A stretch of DNA of 64,000 bases from Vogesella sp. LIG4 (GCF_900090205.1 NZ_LT607802.1:2638106-2702105), one strand, 5' to 3'; positions 18,698 to 27,685 are shown, counted from the first letter of the stretch. Notes: generated by a model from the letters alone, not told the origin. Made by a program: numbers and translations.

Positions 18698-19861
18698 ATG
18701 CAGACAGACATTCTTCATTCCGACATCGTCATCGTTGGTGGCGGCCCGGTGGGCGCACTGGCGGCCCTGCGGCTGAAGCAGGCCGGCCGCGACGTGTTGT
18801 TGATCGAGGCGCGCGCCAGGGATGTGCAGGTGCGCGACGCGCGCGCACTGGCACTGTCCTGGTACAGCCGCGAGCAACTGGCGGCGGCCGGTGCCTGGCC
18901 GGATAACCTGCCGGCCACCGACATCGACAGCGTGCACGTATCACAGCAGCAGGCCTGGGGCCGCACCGTGATCACCCGCGACGACCTGGCGTTACCGCAC
19001 CTGGGCGCGGTGGTGGACTACCCGGTGCTGGCGCACAGCCTGGGCGAGGCGCTGGCCGCGCAGGGCGTGCCGGTGCTGTGGCAGCACAAGGTCCGTGCCG
19101 TGCAGTCGCTGGCGCGCTATGCCAGCCTGACGGTAGAGGATGCCGACGGCCGCAGCCGCCGGCTGACCGCGCGGCTGGTGGTACTGGCCGAGGGCGGCGC
19201 GCTGGCCGAGAGCCTGCCGGGCATCCAGCGCCATGTGCACGATTACCACCAGACAGCGCTGCTGGCCGAAATCAGCACCAGCCTGCCGCACGGCAACATC
19301 GCCTACGAGCGCTTTGCCGATGCCGGGCCGTTTGCACTGCTGCCGCATGGCGAGCGCATGATGCTGGTATGGACGCGCACGCCGGACGACGCGCAGCGCC
19401 TTATCGATGCCGACGAAGCCAGCGTGCTGGCCGAGCTGCAGCAGGCCTTCGGCGAGCGCCTTGGCAGCTTCAGCGCCATTGGCGAGCGCGCCGCGTTCCC
19501 GCTGCTGCTGCGCCAGCTCAACCGCGTGGTGTCCGGGCGGGTGGTGATGATAGGCAATGCCGCCCAGACCATGCACCCGGTGGCGGCGCAGGGCTTCAAC
19601 CTGGGGCTGCGCGATGCGGTGGCGCTCTCCGAACTGCTGGCCGATGCCGCCGACCCGGGCGATGCCGCGCTGCTGCGCCGCTACGCCGCGGCACGCCGCG
19701 TGGACAGTCACGCGGTGGTAGGCTTCACCCACGGCCTGATCCAGCTGTTCGACGGTGCCGGCCCGCTGCTGAAGCAGCTGCGTGGCGCCGGCATGAATCT
19801 GCTGGACAGCGTGCCGCCGCTGCGCAAGCGTTTTGCCAGCCACCTGGTATTCGGCGTGTAG
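18698..19861 (+). CDS. ubiH: Ubiquinone hydroxylase UbiH
   Basis: A 387-residue flavoprotein monooxygenase hydroxylating the ubiquinone ring. It shows the FAD dinucleotide motif GGGPVG (13-18), the second FAD region, and GNAAQTMHPVAAQGFNLG, where Asn and Gln replace the usual Asp and His exactly as in UbiH proteins (other members read GDAAH). Membrane-associated function is expected in the aerobic ubiquinone complex. It sits between pepP and a paralogous hydroxylase in one operon. Confidence 0.93.
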   Translation: MQTDILHSDIVIVGGGPVGALAALRLKQAGRDVLLIEARARDVQVRDARALALSWYSREQLAAAGAWPDNLPATDIDSVHVSQQQAWGRTVITRDDLALPHLGAVVDYPVLAHSLGEALAAQGVPVLWQHKVRAVQSLARYASLTVEDADGRSRRLTARLVVLAEGGALAESLPGIQRHVHDYHQTALLAEISTSLPHGNIAYERFADAGPFALLPHGERMMLVWTRTPDDAQRLIDADEASVLAELQQAFGERLGSFSAIGERAAFPLLLRQLNRVVSGRVVMIGNAAQTMHPVAAQGFNLGLRDAVALSELLADAADPGDAALLRRYAAARRVDSHAVVGFTHGLIQLFDGAGPLLKQLRGAGMNLLDSVPPLRKRFASHLVFGV

Positions 19862-19894
19862 CGCCAACGTTGGCCGCAAGGTGACAAGGAATAC

Positions 19895-21049
19895 ATGAAA
19901 CAGCATTTTGACGTGGTAATCGTGGGCGGTGGCCTGGTGGGCGCCGCGCTGGCGCTGGCGCTGGACCGCCAGGGGCGCCGCGTGGCGCTGGTGGAAGGCC
20001 AGAGCGCCCGCTTCGAACAGCTGCAGGACGGCTGGGACGCGCGCGTGTATGCCATCAGCCCGGCCAACCGCCGCTTCATCGACAGCCTGGGCGCCTGGCC
20101 GGACATGGCGCGCATCGGCACCATCGCCGCCATGGATGTCAGCGGCGACCAGGGCGGGCGCATCGCCTTTTCCGCCGCCGATGCCGGCGCCGAGGCGCTG
20201 GCGTGGATCGCGGAAAACCGCTGGCTGCTGGCCGCCCTGTGGCGGCAGCTGCAGGACGCCAGCGGCGTGGAGCTGGTGGAAGGCGTGCGCCCGCTGCGCC
20301 TGAGCCACAACCCGCGCGAGGCGCAGCTGCAGCTGGAAGACGGCCGCGAGCTGACTGCCCGGCTGGTGGTGGGCGCCGACGGCGCCAACTCCTGGGTGCG
20401 GCAGCAAAGCGGCATCGCCGCCGACGTGAAGCCCTACGGCCAGAGCGGGGTGGTGGCCAACTTCGCCACCGAGAAGCCGCACGACGGCATCGCGCGGCAG
20501 TGGTTCCTGGGCGATGGCATCCTGGCCTGGCTGCCGCTGCCGGGCAACAGCATCTCCATCGTGTGGTCCACCGCGCAGCCGGAGCCGCTGCTGGCGCTGC
20601 CGACGGAACGTTTTGCCGCCGTGGTGGCCGAAGCCGGTGGGCATGCGCTGGGGCAACTGGAAGTACTCACCCCGGCGGCGGCCTTTCCACTGCGGCTGCT
20701 GACGCCGCAGCATGTGATTGCCGAGCGCGTGGCGCTGGTGGGCGATGCGGCGCATACCGTGCATCCGCTGGCCGGGCAGGGCGTCAACCTGGGCTTCCAG
20801 GATGCCGCCAGGCTGGCCGCCATCATCGCCGGCAGCAAGGACCCGGGCGAGTGGCTGGCGCTGCGCCGCTACGAGCGCGGGCGCAAGGAAGCGGTGCGCA
20901 CCATGCAGCTTACCTGCGATACCCTGTTCGGCCTGTTCCACGCCAAGGAGCTGCCCGGCATTGCCTGGCTGCGCAATACCGGCCTCAACCTGACCAATCG
21001 ACTGCCGCTGATCAAGCGACAGCTGGCCCGCCACGCGGTGGGTTTCTAA
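19895..21049 (+). CDS. UbiI/UbiF/UbiM-type FAD-dependent ubiquinone hydroxylase
   Basis: A 384-residue paralogue of UbiH in the UbiH/UbiF/VisC family: FAD motif GGGLVG near 11-16, DG motif VVGADGANSWVR near 158-169, and GDAAHTVHPLAGQGVNLG in the FAD-binding C-terminal part. Gene order points to UbiI, but UbiF, UbiM and VisC share these motifs and cannot be separated by eye. A GTTGGCCGCA motif fills the gap before its ATG. dsbC begins 14 bp after its stop. Confidence 0.9.
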   Translation: MKQHFDVVIVGGGLVGAALALALDRQGRRVALVEGQSARFEQLQDGWDARVYAISPANRRFIDSLGAWPDMARIGTIAAMDVSGDQGGRIAFSAADAGAEALAWIAENRWLLAALWRQLQDASGVELVEGVRPLRLSHNPREAQLQLEDGRELTARLVVGADGANSWVRQQSGIAADVKPYGQSGVVANFATEKPHDGIARQWFLGDGILAWLPLPGNSISIVWSTAQPEPLLALPTERFAAVVAEAGGHALGQLEVLTPAAAFPLRLLTPQHVIAERVALVGDAAHTVHPLAGQGVNLGFQDAARLAAIIAGSKDPGEWLALRRYERGRKEAVRTMQLTCDTLFGLFHAKELPGIAWLRNTGLNLTNRLPLIKRQLARHAVGF

Positions 21050-21063
21050 CCGTAAAGGATTGC

Positions 21064-21825
21064 ATGATGTTTCCCCTGCGCCGACTGGCCATCATTCCGC
21101 TGTGTCTGTCCTTGCTGGCCTGCACGGCTTCCGCCGCCGACGAAACCCCGGCCAGCGTGAAAGCGGCCTTCGCCAGCAAGTTCCCGCAGCACGAAGTCAC
21201 CAGCGTGCAGCCGGCACCGGTGCCCGGCCTGTATGAAGTGGTGGTGAAAATGAAGCGCGGTGGCCGCGAGGAGTACACCATCGTCTACGCCGATGCCAAG
21301 GTGGAACACCTGCTCACCGGCGACCTGATTGACACCGCCAGCCACAAGAGCCTGACCGAGGCGCGGCTGGACGAGCTGAACCAGGTGAAGTTCGACTTCG
21401 CGGCCCTGCCGTTCGACAAGGCCATCAAGGAAGTGCGCGGCAAGGGCGAGCGCAAGCTGGCGGTGTTCTCCGACCCGGACTGCCCGTTCTGCAAGCGCCT
21501 GGAGCAGGAAAGCCTGTCCAAGCTGGATAACGTCACCATCTACACCTTCCTCTACCCGCTGGCGCAACTGCACCCGGACGCGCCGCGCAAGGCGGAGCAG
21601 ATCTGGTGCAGCAAGGATCGCACCGCGGCCTGGACCGGTGTGATGCGCAACGGCAGCAAGCTGCCGGCCGGCAAGGCCAGCTGCGCCACGCCGCTGGCCG
21701 AGCTTGCCAAGCTGGGCGAGCAGTTGGGCGTGGAAGGTACCCCGGCGCTGTTCTTTGCCAATGGCAAGATGATTGCCGGCGCAGTACCGGTGGAGACCAT
21801 TGAAGCGGCCTTCAAGGCCAAGTAA
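21064..21825 (+). CDS. dsbC: Thiol:disulfide isomerase DsbC
   Basis: DsbC is the periplasmic disulfide isomerase kept reduced by DsbD. The 253-residue precursor has a signal peptide (to about residue 24, SAA), an N-terminal dimerisation domain and a thioredoxin fold with active site Cys140-Pro-Phe-Cys143 and cis-proline loop GVEGTPALFF. A second cysteine pair (C199, C222 region) matches the structural disulfide of the family. AAAGGA precedes ATG 21064. dsbD lies 2 kb away on the other strand. Confidence 0.95.
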   Translation: MMFPLRRLAIIPLCLSLLACTASAADETPASVKAAFASKFPQHEVTSVQPAPVPGLYEVVVKMKRGGREEYTIVYADAKVEHLLTGDLIDTASHKSLTEARLDELNQVKFDFAALPFDKAIKEVRGKGERKLAVFSDPDCPFCKRLEQESLSKLDNVTIYTFLYPLAQLHPDAPRKAEQIWCSKDRTAAWTGVMRNGSKLPAGKASCATPLAELAKLGEQLGVEGTPALFFANGKMIAGAVPVETIEAAFKAK

Positions 21826-21833
21826 GCACGGCC

Positions 21834-22478
21834 ATGGCCGCCTGGCTGCCCCGACCGCGGCTTGCCGTCTGCGCCTTGCTGGCGCTGGCTGTGCACGCCG
21901 CGGCGCTGCTGTGGCCGCTGGCGCCTGCGGCCAGTTCTGCTCCTGCGACCAACCATGAGCCTGGCGGGCCGCTGGCGGTGACCCTGCACGCCAGGGCCGT
22001 GCCGCATGCGGCGCCGTTGCCGCCGCTGGAAAGCATGGACAGCGGCGCGGAGCAGGCGCATGCGCTGGCGCAGGCCTCCGCACCGGTTGAGCAACTAGCC
22101 GACCCACCTGTCGAGCCGCCCGTCGAGGCATCGGCGGCCTTGCCCGGGGAGGCTGGCGAGCCGCAACCGGCGGCCGCGCCGTCGGGCGGCGGGTTCGATC
22201 CTTACTACCCGGCCAGCGAGCTGGACGTGCTGGCCGCGCCCATTGGCCAGCTGCTGCTGGATTTTCCGCGTGTCGCGCCGCAGGAGCTGCAGCTGGAGCT
22301 GTATATCGGCAGCGATGGCGCGGTGGACCGGGTGGCGGTGATCGCCGGCAATGCCGACAGCGACTATGCACGCTACGTGATGGCCAGTTTCCGCCAGGCC
22401 CTGTTTGTGCCGGCACAGAAGGGTGGCGTGGCGGTGCGCAGCCGCAAGCACATCCGCGTGGCACTGCAGCAGCCCTGA
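21834..22478 (+). CDS. TonB-like C-terminal domain protein, membrane-anchored
   Basis: The 214-residue product has one N-terminal transmembrane segment (CALLALAVHAAALLWPL), a long Pro/Ala-rich linker (about 35-115) and a C-terminal ~90-residue domain (GQLLLDFPRVAPQELQLELY, then SFRQALFVPAQKGGVAVRS) that resembles the TonB C-terminal fold. It may be an energy transducer or a structural relative; no ExbB, ExbD or receptor gene is adjacent. It follows dsbC by 8 bp and is probably co-transcribed. Assignment is by architecture only. Confidence 0.6.
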   Translation: MAAWLPRPRLAVCALLALAVHAAALLWPLAPAASSAPATNHEPGGPLAVTLHARAVPHAAPLPPLESMDSGAEQAHALAQASAPVEQLADPPVEPPVEASAALPGEAGEPQPAAAPSGGGFDPYYPASELDVLAAPIGQLLLDFPRVAPQELQLELYIGSDGAVDRVAVIAGNADSDYARYVMASFRQALFVPAQKGGVAVRSRKHIRVALQQP

Positions 22479-22603
22479 TTATTGTTCGGCTTGATTTCAA
22501 ACAACTGTTTCATGTTACATTTGCGCTGTCGGCTTCTGCCGCTGGGCTAACATAACATCAACCTGGAGCAAGACCTTGCTCCACTGTGCAAAGGATTCAT
22601 GAC

Positions 22604-22861
22604 ATGTCCGATCTGAAAGCGCTGTTTGAACAGGCACAACAAGACGTGACCACCCTGGCCGAGCGCCCGGATAACCAGACCCTGCTGCAACTGTATGCAC
22701 TGTTCAAGCAGGCTACCGAGGGCGATGTGCAGGGCGAGCGCCCGGGCATGATGGATTTCATCAACCGCGCCAAGTACGACGCCTGGGACAAGCTGAAGGG
22801 CCAGGGCGGCGAGCAGGCGATGCAGGGCTACGTAGACCTGGTGAAGTCGCTGCTGGCCTGA
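22604..22861 (+). CDS. Acyl-CoA-binding protein (ACBP)
   Basis: An 85-residue protein that fits the ACBP four-helix family end to end: LLQLYALFKQATEGDVQGERPG, then FINRAKYDAWDKLKGQ and AMQGYVDLVKSLL. ACBP binds long-chain acyl-CoA esters and is common in eukaryotes but scattered in bacteria. ATG 22604 is preceded by AAGG at about 10 nt. It has its own 125-bp upstream region and a terminator at 22887-22915, so it is monocistronic. Confidence 0.93.
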   Translation: MSDLKALFEQAQQDVTTLAERPDNQTLLQLYALFKQATEGDVQGERPGMMDFINRAKYDAWDKLKGQGGEQAMQGYVDLVKSLLA

Positions 22862-22886
22862 TCGCCGGGCGGTTGCGGTAAATAAA

Positions 22887-22915
22887 CAAGGGCTGGTGCG
22901 TTGCACCAGCCCTTG
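22887..22915 (+). terminator. Terminator between convergent ACBP and HD-hydrolase genes
   Basis: A perfect 13-bp stem (CAAGGGCTGGTGC/GCACCAGCCCTTG) with a GTT loop; followed by TCGTTTTC on the plus strand. Confidence 0.8.
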
Positions 22916-22933
22916 TCGTTTTCATGGCGACGT

Positions 22934-23512
22934 TCAGGCGCCGAACCAGCCCTGCTGCCGCGCGTGTTCCAGCTGCGCTTCCAGGTAGTGCCACAGTGCC
23001 GGGCAGCCTTCGCGGATCGGCGGGCCGATGCGCTTTACCACCCGCTCGTGGCTGATGCCGTTCTCGCGCCAGCTCTGGCCGTTGTTGGCCAGATTCAGCA
23101 GCACCGGCATGGCGCGGTCGGCGGCGTGGGCGAAGCGTGCTTCGGCCGTTTCGCCGTCCTCGAATTCCTGCCACAGCGCCAGGAAGCGCGCGCCCTGGCC
23201 ATCCGGCAGCAGGCCGAAGATGCGCGTCACCGCCGCCAGCTCCGCCGCCTTGCGCTCCTCCCAGCCTTCCTCGGCGTAGACGATGGTGTCGCCGGTTTCG
23301 ATCTCGCCGATATCGTGCACCAGCAGCATGCCGATCACGCGGTGGATATCCACCGGCTGCGGCGCATAGGGCTGCAGCGATGCGGCCAACATGGCGATCT
23401 GCCAGCTGTGCTCGGCGGAGTTTTCCTGGCGGTCCAGCCCCAGCGGGCGGGTCTTGCGGGTTACACCCTTGAGCCGGTCCAGCTCCAGGATGAAATCTAC
23501 GATGGCTTGCAT
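22934..23512 (-). CDS. HD-domain hydrolase, HDDC2/YfbR-like
   Basis: The 192-residue protein carries the HD phosphohydrolase signature: His34 in SAEHSWQIAML and His-Asp 66-67 in LLVHDIGEIETGD, with a downstream Asp near 133 (HAADRAMPV). Relatives include 5'-deoxynucleotidases (YfbR) and HDDC2 proteins acting on nucleoside monophosphates. It starts 10 bp after the stop of the mini-nucleotidyltransferase frame and follows dsbD, so it may be at the end of that transcript. Substrate is not determined. Confidence 0.82.
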   Translation of the reverse strand: MQAIVDFILELDRLKGVTRKTRPLGLDRQENSAEHSWQIAMLAASLQPYAPQPVDIHRVIGMLLVHDIGEIETGDTIVYAEEGWEERKAAELAAVTRIFGLLPDGQGARFLALWQEFEDGETAEARFAHAADRAMPVLLNLANNGQSWRENGISHERVVKRIGPPIREGCPALWHYLEAQLEHARQQGWFGA

Positions 23513-23522
23513 GGCTTGCTTT

Positions 23523-23693
23523 CTAGTCGGTGGTGCCGGTTACGCTGCGTACCAGCACGGCAATGTCGTAATCGCTGTCCGGCCCGGCGCTGCCATCGGC
23601 ATGTGAACCATACAGCAGCACCGCGCTGGCGCCGTATTGCTGCTGCAGTTCATGGCTGATGCCCTGCAGCACGCTTTCCGTGGCGGTGCTCAT
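23523..23693 (-). CDS. Truncated or minimal nucleotidyltransferase-fold protein (56 aa)
   Basis: This short frame begins at ATG 23693, overlapping the dsbD stop by ATGA. It contains YGSHADGSAGPDSDYDIAVL, the signature GS-x-G-x(n)-SDxD motif of the pol-beta-like nucleotidyltransferase fold with both metal-binding Asp residues, then stops after 56 residues. Normal minimal domains are about 90-110 residues and include a third acidic strand, which is missing here. No continuation is seen in other frames before the HD gene. It may be a remnant or a stand-alone fragment. It is not part of a HEPN pair. Confidence 0.55.
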   Translation of the reverse strand: MSTATESVLQGISHELQQQYGASAVLLYGSHADGSAGPDSDYDIAVLVRSVTGTTD

Positions 23694-25426
23694 TGCCCGG
23701 GGTTGGCCGCATCCAGGCTGCGCACGAACTCGCCGGCATCCTGGTAGCCGATGACCTGCTGCGTCTGCCGGCCGGCGGCATCGTACAGCATGATGCCCGG
23801 CGGGCCGTACAGGCCGAAGCGTTTGAGCATGGCCTGCTGCGCCGGGTTGTTGGCGGTAACGTCGGCCTGCAGCAGCAGCATGTGATCCATGCGCTGGCGC
23901 ACCGCCGGGTCGCGGAAGGTGGTTTCTTCCATCTCGACGCAGCTCACGCACCAGTCGGCGTAGAAGTCCAGCAGCACCGGCTGGCCGGCGGCACGGGCGC
24001 GTGCCAGCGCGGCATCCAGCTCGGCATTGCTGGCCACGCGGGTAAACACCGCCTTGGGCAGCTGCGTGCCATGCCAGATGCCGGCCCACGGCAGGCGCGG
24101 CGACGGCGCACCGGTGGCGGCGCCGACAATCTGTAACAGGCCGGCCACGGTGAACAGCACCGCCAGCAGCCGGCGCAGCCATGCGGCCAACCCCTGGCCG
24201 CCGACACGCAGCAGTTGCCAGGCAATGCCCAGTGCCAGCGCGCTCCACAGCAGCATGGTGAGGGCAGTGGGCAGGAAGGGCCCGGCCATCCAGATCGCCA
24301 CGCCCAGCATCACGCAGCCGAAGGCGGCCTTGACGGCATTCATCCACTGCCCGGCGCGCGGCAGCACGTGGCCGCCGAAGGTGCCCACCAGCAGCAGCGG
24401 CAGGCCCAGGCCCAGCGCCATGGCGTACAGCGCGGCACCGCCCAGCAGCGCGTCGCCGCTTTGGCCGATGTAGCCCAGCGCCACTGCCAGTGGCGGTGCC
24501 ACGCAGGGGCCGATCAGCAGCGCCGACAGCGCGCCCATGGCGAACACGGTGGCGACATGGCCGCCGGACAGGCGGTTGGAGGTGGAGGCCAGCCGGCTTT
24601 GCAGTGCTGCCGGCAGCTGGATGCTGATCACGTCGAACATCGCCAGCGCGAACAGCACCATCAGCGCAGCGGCGGTCAGGATTACCGCCGGCTGCTGCAG
24701 CCACACGGTGAGCAGGCTGCCGGTGAGGCCGGCGGCCACACCCACCGCGGTGTAGGTGAGCGCCAGGCCCTGTACATAGGCCAGCGACAGGCCGAAGCCG
24801 CGGCGTTTGCTCAGCCGGTGGCCGTGGCCGGCAATCAGCGAGGACACGATGGGCAGCAGCGGGTACATGCAGGCGGTGAACGCCATGGCGAGGCCGGCGG
24901 CAAAGAACGCCGCCAGCGTGGCTGCCAGCTTGCCGCGCGCCAGCGTTGGCGCGGTGCTGTGGCTGGGAGCGCTGTCCAGCCACGGGTTGCTGTTCATGCC
25001 GTCACCCACCTTCAGGGTGCGGGTCAGCGGCGGGTAGCACAGGCCGGCGTCGGCACAGCCCTGCACCACGGTCTTCAGTGCGAAGCCGGCAGGCAGCGGG
25101 GCCGAGATCGGCAGCGCCAGGGTGATGCCGTGGTGGAACACCTGCTGGCGGCCGAAGTAGGGGTCGGTCTTGGCTTCGCCTGCCGGCAGAACGGGGAGGC
25201 TGACGCTGCCGGCCGGCTGCGGCGTGAGCTGGATGCGCTCGCGGTACAGGTAGTAGCCGCGGGCTACGTCCAGGTGCAGCAGCAGTTGCTGGCCCTGCTG
25301 CTCCAGCCGCGCGGCAAAGGCGCGTTCCGGCGGCAGCAGGTCATCGGGATTCAGCGCCCAGCTGCCGGCGCTGAGCAGCATCAGCAACAGCAGGGGAAAC
25401 AGGCGGATCAGGCGGGGCAGGGACAT
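23690..25426 (-). CDS. dsbD: Thiol:disulfide interchange protein DsbD
   Basis: DsbD carries electrons from cytoplasmic thioredoxin across the inner membrane to periplasmic DsbC. All three parts are visible: a signal peptide, the N-terminal domain with a cysteine pair (VVQGCADAGLCYP), eight hydrophobic segments with the redox cysteines in FTACMYPLLP and IGPCVAPPLA, and a C-terminal thioredoxin domain with DWCVSC. About 578 residues is normal. The start is uncertain: ATG 25426 precedes the signal peptide, while an in-frame TTG at 25453 also exists; neither has a good ribosome site. Confidence 0.93.
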   Translation of the reverse strand: MSLPRLIRLFPLLLLMLLSAGSWALNPDDLLPPERAFAARLEQQGQQLLLHLDVARGYYLYRERIQLTPQPAGSVSLPVLPAGEAKTDPYFGRQQVFHHGITLALPISAPLPAGFALKTVVQGCADAGLCYPPLTRTLKVGDGMNSNPWLDSAPSHSTAPTLARGKLAATLAAFFAAGLAMAFTACMYPLLPIVSSLIAGHGHRLSKRRGFGLSLAYVQGLALTYTAVGVAAGLTGSLLTVWLQQPAVILTAAALMVLFALAMFDVISIQLPAALQSRLASTSNRLSGGHVATVFAMGALSALLIGPCVAPPLAVALGYIGQSGDALLGGAALYAMALGLGLPLLLVGTFGGHVLPRAGQWMNAVKAAFGCVMLGVAIWMAGPFLPTALTMLLWSALALGIAWQLLRVGGQGLAAWLRRLLAVLFTVAGLLQIVGAATGAPSPRLPWAGIWHGTQLPKAVFTRVASNAELDAALARARAAGQPVLLDFYADWCVSCVEMEETTFRDPAVRQRMDHMLLLQADVTANNPAQQAMLKRFGLYGPPGIMLYDAAGRQTQQVIGYQDAGEFVRSLDAANPGQ

Positions 25427-25581
25427 GGCAGGCAGCGGAGAATGTATCGGCAAAAGACCACGGCGTGGTGCATTGGTTCAGGCTGGCAGCTTAACAGTGT
25501 GTGCGGCCAACGTCATGCCGCAGCACCTGAGCCAAGCGTTTGCTTGGTGTATGATGGAGCATCTGCCACGGAAACCCGGCC

Positions 25582-26385
25582 ATGAAACTGCTTTTTGCCC
25601 ACGCCAACAGCTTTCCTTCCTCCATCTACCGTAAATTGCATCAGCGGCTGGCGGAGCATGGCTATGAAGTGGGCTATCTGGACACCATCGGCCACGACGC
25701 GGCCTATCCGGTTACCGACTGTTGGCCGCAACTGGCCGACGAGATGCTGGCATATATGGCGGCCAACTACCGCGAGCCGGTGCTGGCGGTGGGGCATTCG
25801 CTGGGCGGGGCGGTGCTGTTCCTGGCGGCGCTGCGCGAGCCGCAGCGCTTCCGGCAGCTGATCGTGCTGGATTCGCCGCTGCTGGGGCCGCGCACCGGTT
25901 TTCTGATCTGGCTGGCCAAGCGGCTGGGCTTCATCCAGCAGCTCACCCCTGGCGGCACCGGCACACTGCGCCGGCGCGACAACTGGGCCAGCACCACCTC
26001 GGTGTACGACTACTTTGCGCGCAAGCCGGCGTTTGCGCGCTGGGACCCGGACTGCCTGCACGACTACGCGCAATACGGCACGGAGGACAATGGCGATGGC
26101 GGGCGGCGGCTGAAGTTCCGGCCGCAGGTGGAGCACGCCATCTACGAAACGCTGCCGCACGATGCCTGGTTCAAGCGCGGCAAGTTGCAGGTGCCGCTCA
26201 GCTACGTGGCGGCCGGGCAGGGCAGCGCCATCAGGCCGCATGACCTGGCCTTCATGCACCGCCATTTCGCCGCCGACATCCACGTGCAGCGCGGCAGCCA
26301 TCTGTTTCCGCTGGAGCACCCGCTGGAAACGGCGGACCTGATTGCCCGGCTGGCGGGCGGTGCAGCGCGGGCTACAGCCGCGTAA
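25582..26385 (+). CDS. Alpha/beta-fold hydrolase
   Basis: A 267-residue serine hydrolase-like protein with the nucleophile elbow GHSLGG (Ser ~74), HANSFPSS near the N-terminus (oxyanion region) and a C-terminal His in GSHLFPLEHP. These are the features of the AB hydrolase superfamily; substrate cannot be predicted. It diverges from dsbD, and its last 14 bp overlap the convergent end of the DUF4010 gene. One GTTGGCCGCA motif lies inside it and another in its promoter region. Confidence 0.85.
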   Translation: MKLLFAHANSFPSSIYRKLHQRLAEHGYEVGYLDTIGHDAAYPVTDCWPQLADEMLAYMAANYREPVLAVGHSLGGAVLFLAALREPQRFRQLIVLDSPLLGPRTGFLIWLAKRLGFIQQLTPGGTGTLRRRDNWASTTSVYDYFARKPAFARWDPDCLHDYAQYGTEDNGDGGRRLKFRPQVEHAIYETLPHDAWFKRGKLQVPLSYVAAGQGSAIRPHDLAFMHRHFAADIHVQRGSHLFPLEHPLETADLIARLAGGAARATAA

Positions 26386-27661
26386 TCACCCACAGCCCGC
26401 CCAGCATGCCCACCATGGCCATGCCCAGTGTGGGCAGGCAGCGCATGGCCAGCTGGCGGCCGCCAATACTGAGAATCAGCCCGAACTTGAACACGGTGTT
26501 GGTGAGCACGGCAATGGCCACGGTGACCAGCAGCGGCTGCAGCGGCAACTGGTGCTGGCCGAACATCTCCATCACCGTCAGCGAGATGGCGTCCACGTCG
26601 TTGATGCCGGAAACCAGCGCCATCATGTACAGGCCGCTGTCGCCGAAAATGTTTTTCAGCCAGGCCGAGCACAGCATCACGAAGGCGAACAGCACGGCAA
26701 AGCCGAAGGCCACATTCAGCTGCGCCGGGTTTTTCAGCTCCAGCTCCGGCGCGCTGTCCGTTACCTTGCCGTAACGGCTGCCGATGAAAAGAGTCAGCAG
26801 CCCCAGCGCCATGCCCGGCAGCATGATGCCCAGCATGGGGCGGCCGGCGGTGGGGGCAATGGCCATCGCCAGCACCTGCAGGCGCAGGAACAGCACCATA
26901 TTGGCCAGCAGGATCACCCGTACCGCCAGTTGCTGCGAGCCGGGGTTGCGCGCCACTTCGCGCGCATAGATCAGGCTGGTGGCGGTGGTGGACACCAGGC
27001 CACCAAGAAAGCCCAGCAGCGGCGCGCCGACTTTTTCGCCCAGGATCTTTACCGCCATGTAGCCGGCCAGCCCCACGCCGACGATCAGCACCACCAGTAG
27101 CCAGATGCGGTGCGGGTTGAATGCCGAATACGGCCCGAAGCCCTGGTTGGGCAGGATGGGCAGGATGATGAAGGTGAGGGTGGCGAACTGCAGCAGCGAC
27201 AGCAGGTCGTGCCGCTGCAGCTTGTGGGTGAAGCTGGTCAGTTCCGGTTTCAGGTACAGCAGCCCGGTGGTGATTACCCCCAGCGCCACCGCCAGCTCGA
27301 TATTGCCCAGGCCTATCATCACCCCCAGCGTGTAGGCCACCAGCAGCGCGATGACGGTGGTGGTGCGCGGCTCGCTGGGCTCGTCCGGGTTGCGGCTGGA
27401 CAGCGGTAGAAAGCCCAGGCCGGCCACGGCCAGCAGCCCGGCAGCCGGCAGCCACTCGCCACCCAGCGACGGAATCAGCATTGCCAGCATGGTGCCCAGC
27501 ATGCAGACCAGCGGGAAGGTGCGGATGCCGGCCAGCACGTGCTGCTTGCGCTCGCGCTCCACCCCGATCAGCAGGCCGATGCCCAGGCTGGAAAGCAGTG
27601 CCGGCAGGTTCTGGTACGGCGTGCCGGCCAGGTGCAGCCAGGCGGAAAGATCCCATTGCAT
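26372..27661 (-). CDS. MgtC/SapB-like DUF4010 inner-membrane protein
   Basis: The 429-residue protein is almost entirely hydrophobic, with about 11-13 membrane segments. The N-terminal third (GIGLLIGVERERKQH, then AGIRTFPLV) matches the MgtC/SapB signature; the rest is the DUF4010 region, with GFLGGLVSTTATSL and ALVSGINDVDAISL, conserved polar turns typical of the family. Its function in bacteria is unknown; transport or ion homeostasis is suspected. ATG 27661 follows GGAGAAC. It lies downstream of dxs behind a terminator-like hairpin. Confidence 0.85.
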   Translation of the reverse strand: MQWDLSAWLHLAGTPYQNLPALLSSLGIGLLIGVERERKQHVLAGIRTFPLVCMLGTMLAMLIPSLGGEWLPAAGLLAVAGLGFLPLSSRNPDEPSEPRTTTVIALLVAYTLGVMIGLGNIELAVALGVITTGLLYLKPELTSFTHKLQRHDLLSLLQFATLTFIILPILPNQGFGPYSAFNPHRIWLLVVLIVGVGLAGYMAVKILGEKVGAPLLGFLGGLVSTTATSLIYAREVARNPGSQQLAVRVILLANMVLFLRLQVLAMAIAPTAGRPMLGIMLPGMALGLLTLFIGSRYGKVTDSAPELELKNPAQLNVAFGFAVLFAFVMLCSAWLKNIFGDSGLYMMALVSGINDVDAISLTVMEMFGQHQLPLQPLLVTVAIAVLTNTVFKFGLILSIGGRQLAMRCLPTLGMAMVGMLGGLWVITRL

Positions 27662-27685
27662 ATTGTTGTTCTCCGGGCAGATGGC

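Noticed and set aside
18992..21034. Minus-strand frame of 680 codons opposite ubiH and the second hydroxylase
   Set aside because: Covers two convincing flavoprotein genes in the wrong strand; composition artefact of high GC.
23523..23693. MNT-HEPN toxin-antitoxin pair
   Set aside because: The nucleotidyltransferase motif is present but no HEPN-domain gene is adjacent; the neighbour is an HD hydrolase.
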